A stretch of DNA of 43,907 bases from assembly GCA_023473795.1 (NCBI GenBank), contig JAMCYS010000131.1:1-43907 (forward strand). The letters run 5' to 3'. The stretch is from Chloroflexota bacterium. Lineage in GTDB: Bacteria; Chloroflexota; UBA6077; FW602-bin22; JAMCYS01. This document shows positions 41,963 through 43,907 of this stretch, piece by piece. The translations under genes were made by a program, and so were the position numbers. Numbering within the stretch: the stretch's first letter is position 1; each line of letters opens with the position of its first letter. The notes below the pieces were generated by a model. The model had not been told where the DNA came from. It made no database searches and was given only the letters and a program-made list of their open reading frames with translations.

Positions 41963-43201
41963 ATGACGCTTATGCAGAGTCTCCGCCTGGCGATACGAGC
42001 GCTGGGCGCCAACAAGCTGCGCACGAGCCTGACCATGCTGGGCATGATCATCGGCGTCTCGGCCGTCATCGCCCTGATGTCCGTGGGCACGGGCGCGCAG
42101 CAGCAGATCACTTCGCAGATCCAGAGTATGGGCAGCAACCTGCTGTTCGTGACTCCGGGAGCAACGCAAACGGGCGGCGTTCGGCAGGCGCAGGGCACCC
42201 AGCCGACCTTGACCCTAGAGGACGCCAACGCCATCACCCCAGACGTGGCGCCGGCGGTGGCGGCTGTGGCGCCCGAGGTCGACAGCTTTGCCCAGGTCGT
42301 CAACGGTCCCACCAACGTCAACACTAGGATCACGGGCGTGACGGCCGCCTACGCCTCCGTACGTGACTTCCAGATAGCCGAAGGCGACTTCATTACCGAC
42401 CAGAACGTGCAAGGCAGATCTCTAGTCGCGGTGCTAGGGAGCAACGTCGCCGCGGAGCTGTTTCCCGGTAGCGATCCGGTGGGGCAAACCGTCAAGATTA
42501 ACCGCCTACCCTTCCGGGTGGTTGGCGTCCTGGTCTCCAAGGGTTCTCAGGCCTTGGGCAACCAGGACGACGTGGTGCTGGCACCGATCACCACCGTGCA
42601 GCAGCGCCTGAGCCGCCAGCGGACGGTGAGCGGCGGCACGACGATAAGTCAGATCAACGTTCAGGTTGTGGACGACCAGCATATGCAGCAGGCGGTGGAC
42701 CAGATCGGCAGCCTCTTGCGAGAGCGGCACCGGGTCTCCCAGGATGACTTCACCATCCGTAGTCAACAGGACCTCCTGGCCACGGTGCAGCAGATCACGG
42801 GCGTACTTACCCTGCTCCTGGGCTCCATTGCCGGCATCTCGCTCGTGGTGGGTGGCATCGGCATAATGAACATTATGCTGGTGTCCGTGACCGAGCGCAC
42901 CCGCGAGATAGGCATCCGCAAAGCGATCGGCGCCAAACGTCGTGACATCCTGATGCAGTTCCTGATCGAGTCCCTGGTAGTTAGCCTGGTAGGCGGCGCC
43001 ACCGGCGTGCTATTGGGCACGGGGGCCGCGCACCTGATCTCTCTCGTCAATCTGGGGGGCCAATCGGTGCCCACGGATGTTACTCCCGGCGCCGTCTTGC
43101 TTGCCACCGGCGTTTCGGCTGCCGTGGGGCTCTTCTTTGGCCTGTACCCGGCCAACCGCGCGGCGGCGCTGCGGCCAATCGAGGCCTTGCGTTTCGAGTA
43201 G
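41963..43201 (+). CDS. MacB/FtsX-type ABC transporter permease
   Basis: This 412-residue permease has the MacB topology: one N-terminal helix (LTMLGMIIGVSAVIALMSV), a large extracytoplasmic MacB_PCD domain (about 50-270), and three C-terminal FtsX helices, with the conserved GGIGIMNIMLVSVTERTREIGIRKAIGA cytoplasmic coupling region and the end NRAAALRPIEALRFE. The ATG is 20 bases after the adaptor stop. Unlike E. coli MacB, no ATPase domain is fused, and no separate ATP-binding-cassette gene is found between or just after the two genes. It probably borrows an ATPase from elsewhere. Such permeases work in mechanotransmission rather than classical transport and export peptides, lipids or antibiotics. 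Confidence 0.9.
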   Translation: MTLMQSLRLAIRALGANKLRTSLTMLGMIIGVSAVIALMSVGTGAQQQITSQIQSMGSNLLFVTPGATQTGGVRQAQGTQPTLTLEDANAITPDVAPAVAAVAPEVDSFAQVVNGPTNVNTRITGVTAAYASVRDFQIAEGDFITDQNVQGRSLVAVLGSNVAAELFPGSDPVGQTVKINRLPFRVVGVLVSKGSQALGNQDDVVLAPITTVQQRLSRQRTVSGGTTISQINVQVVDDQHMQQAVDQIGSLLRERHRVSQDDFTIRSQQDLLATVQQITGVLTLLLGSIAGISLVVGGIGIMNIMLVSVTERTREIGIRKAIGAKRRDILMQFLIESLVVSLVGGATGVLLGTGAAHLISLVNLGGQSVPTDVTPGAVLLATGVSAAVGLFFGLYPANRAAALRPIEALRFE

Positions 43202-43238
43202 CGCTGGCCGGTAGGCGTCCTACCTTGCCGATTTCACA

Positions 43239-43274
43239 ACTTGAGGCCGGAAGCTCCAGCTTCCGGCCTCAAGT
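43239..43274 (+). terminator. Terminator after the permease gene
   Basis: A perfect 17-bp stem (43239-43255 with 43258-43274) with a two-base centre, reading ACTTGAGGCCGGAAGCT in the left arm, lies 38 bases after the permease stop. No long T-run follows, but the hairpin is very stable. Confidence 0.65.
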
Positions 43275-43408
43275 ACGTCCCGCCACTGGCATATTTCGTG
43301 CAGCCTTGCTTGGGCTGGCCCGCTGTGACGCACGTCCGCCCCGCTTTTCATCACAGTTCAGGGGGGATGAGCGGCAGCTAGGCAGGCGTGGGTGGAGGTG
43401 GGTGGCAG

Positions 43409-43816
43409 ATGGCGAGCGAGCACTATGATGTTCTGGTGATCGACGGTGGCACGGCCGGTCTCGTCGCGGCCAAGCGCGCGGCCGGCGGCCGGCGCAAGGT
43501 GGCCATCGTCGAGCGCGACCGCCTGGGCGGCGAGTGCCTATGGACGGGCTGCATTCCCGCCAAGACCCTACTCAACTCCGCCAGCATCTACCGGACCATA
43601 CAGAAGGCCCAGGATTACGGACTTCCCGCAGATAACGAACCTCTCAACTGGCCGGACGTGGTCCGCGCCAAAGATGAGGTGGTGGCGCGCATTGCCCGGG
43701 AGGACGGGGAAAAGGCGCTGGCCAGCGCCGACGCGGCATTCCTGCGCGGCTCGGCCGCCTTCCTCAGTCAGCACGAGGTACTAGTGTTTGGACAAATAGC
43801 GTTGGCTCAGGCATAG
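43409..43816 (+). pseudogene. FAD-dependent pyridine nucleotide-disulfide oxidoreductase, truncated
   Basis: From ATG 43409 only 135 residues are present, where the family (dihydrolipoamide dehydrogenase, mercuric reductase, glutathione reductase) has about 450-480. The FAD-binding N-terminus reads VLVIDGGTAGLVAAKRA, with Asp and Thr in place of the usual Gly and Pro (VIGGGPAG). The redox-active disulfide motif GGECLWTGCIPAKTLL is intact. Similarity stops around EVLVFGQIALAQA, after which a stop codon follows. The NAD-binding and dimerisation domains are missing, so the protein should not work as an oxidoreductase. The rest may continue in another frame beyond the window, but the next 90 bases do not show it. 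Confidence 0.75.
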
Positions 43817-43865
43817 TTCCTGCCGCCCGTGGTGTTTGCATATCTTCCCTTGGGAGGCGAGTACT

Positions 43866-43907
43866 ATGGCCGGGCTGCCGCGACGACCATTGACCGACGA
43901 AGAACGC
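43866..43907 (+). CDS. Start of an unidentified gene, cut by the window end
   Basis: An ATG at 43866 follows GGGAGGCG at a proper distance and opens a frame of 14 codons (MAGLPRRPLTDEER) that runs to the window edge. No family can be named from so little. The good ribosome-binding site is the main support. Confidence 0.4.
   Translation, partial: MAGLPRRPLTDEER

Noticed and set aside
1-43907. Insertion sequences, prophage, CRISPR-Cas or toxin-antitoxin genes
   Set aside because: No transposase, integrase, phage structural, Cas or typical toxin/antitoxin protein was recognised among the open frames.

Overview
The window is a GC-rich bacterial chromosome segment. Genes are densely packed and mostly in short operons, with ATG, GTG and TTG starts and many clean -35/-10 promoters of the housekeeping sigma type. 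Several traits together suggest a member of the Chloroflexota, or less likely an actinobacterial-type lineage: an HspR/HAIR-controlled chaperone operon, a DnaQ-UvrC fusion nuclease, a caa3-type cytochrome oxidase, a GH57 branching enzyme beside a GT4 glycosyltransferase, YfhO-type membrane proteins and several (nearly) leaderless genes. This placement is inference; no rRNA or other phylogenetic marker is present. No tRNA, rRNA, CRISPR array, prophage or insertion sequence was recognised.

Layout. 1-5751 (minus strand): a catabolic group with a tungsten/molybdenum aldehyde:ferredoxin oxidoreductase, an acetamidase/formamidase-family protein and two zinc-dependent alcohol/polyol dehydrogenases. 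5941-13586 (plus): a GT2 glycosyltransferase, a very large YfhO-flippase fusion, a DnaQ/UvrC-like nuclease and a second acetamidase-family gene. 13714-14955 (minus): fabF. 15145-18387 (plus): a GT4 glycosyltransferase and a GH57 alpha-glucan branching enzyme. 18473-20614 (minus): a threonine-dehydrogenase-like enzyme and a D-2-hydroxyacid dehydrogenase. 20857-30033 (plus): the heat-shock operon lon-dnaJ-hspR-grpE-dnaK, followed by clpB. 30098-31336 (minus): an MFS exporter. 31574-33047 (plus): an ECF sigma factor overlapping a gene for an O6-alkylguanine methyltransferase fused to an Ada-type zinc domain. 33108-36330: small membrane proteins, a truncated amidohydrolase and an orphan histidine kinase. 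36559-40079 (plus): the cytochrome c oxidase operon. 40284-43201 (plus): a MacA-like adaptor and a MacB-type permease. 43409-43907: a truncated flavin oxidoreductase and the start of another gene.

How the parts work together. The chaperone operon appears to be a closed loop. HspR is encoded inside it, and a near-perfect HAIR operator lies over the -35 region of the lon promoter. The oxidase operon encodes subunit II (with CuA and a fused cytochrome c), subunit I, a small subunit and subunit III. A Met/His-rich membrane protein and a GAF-histidine kinase lie close by. The most unusual unit is the ECF sigma/methyltransferase-Ada pair. It has the parts expected of an alkylation-damage response in which a sigma factor replaces the AraC-type activator domain of classical Ada. 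That reading is a hypothesis from gene order and domain content.

Start sites were chosen from ribosome-binding sites, promoter positions and family alignment from memory. No database search was possible.
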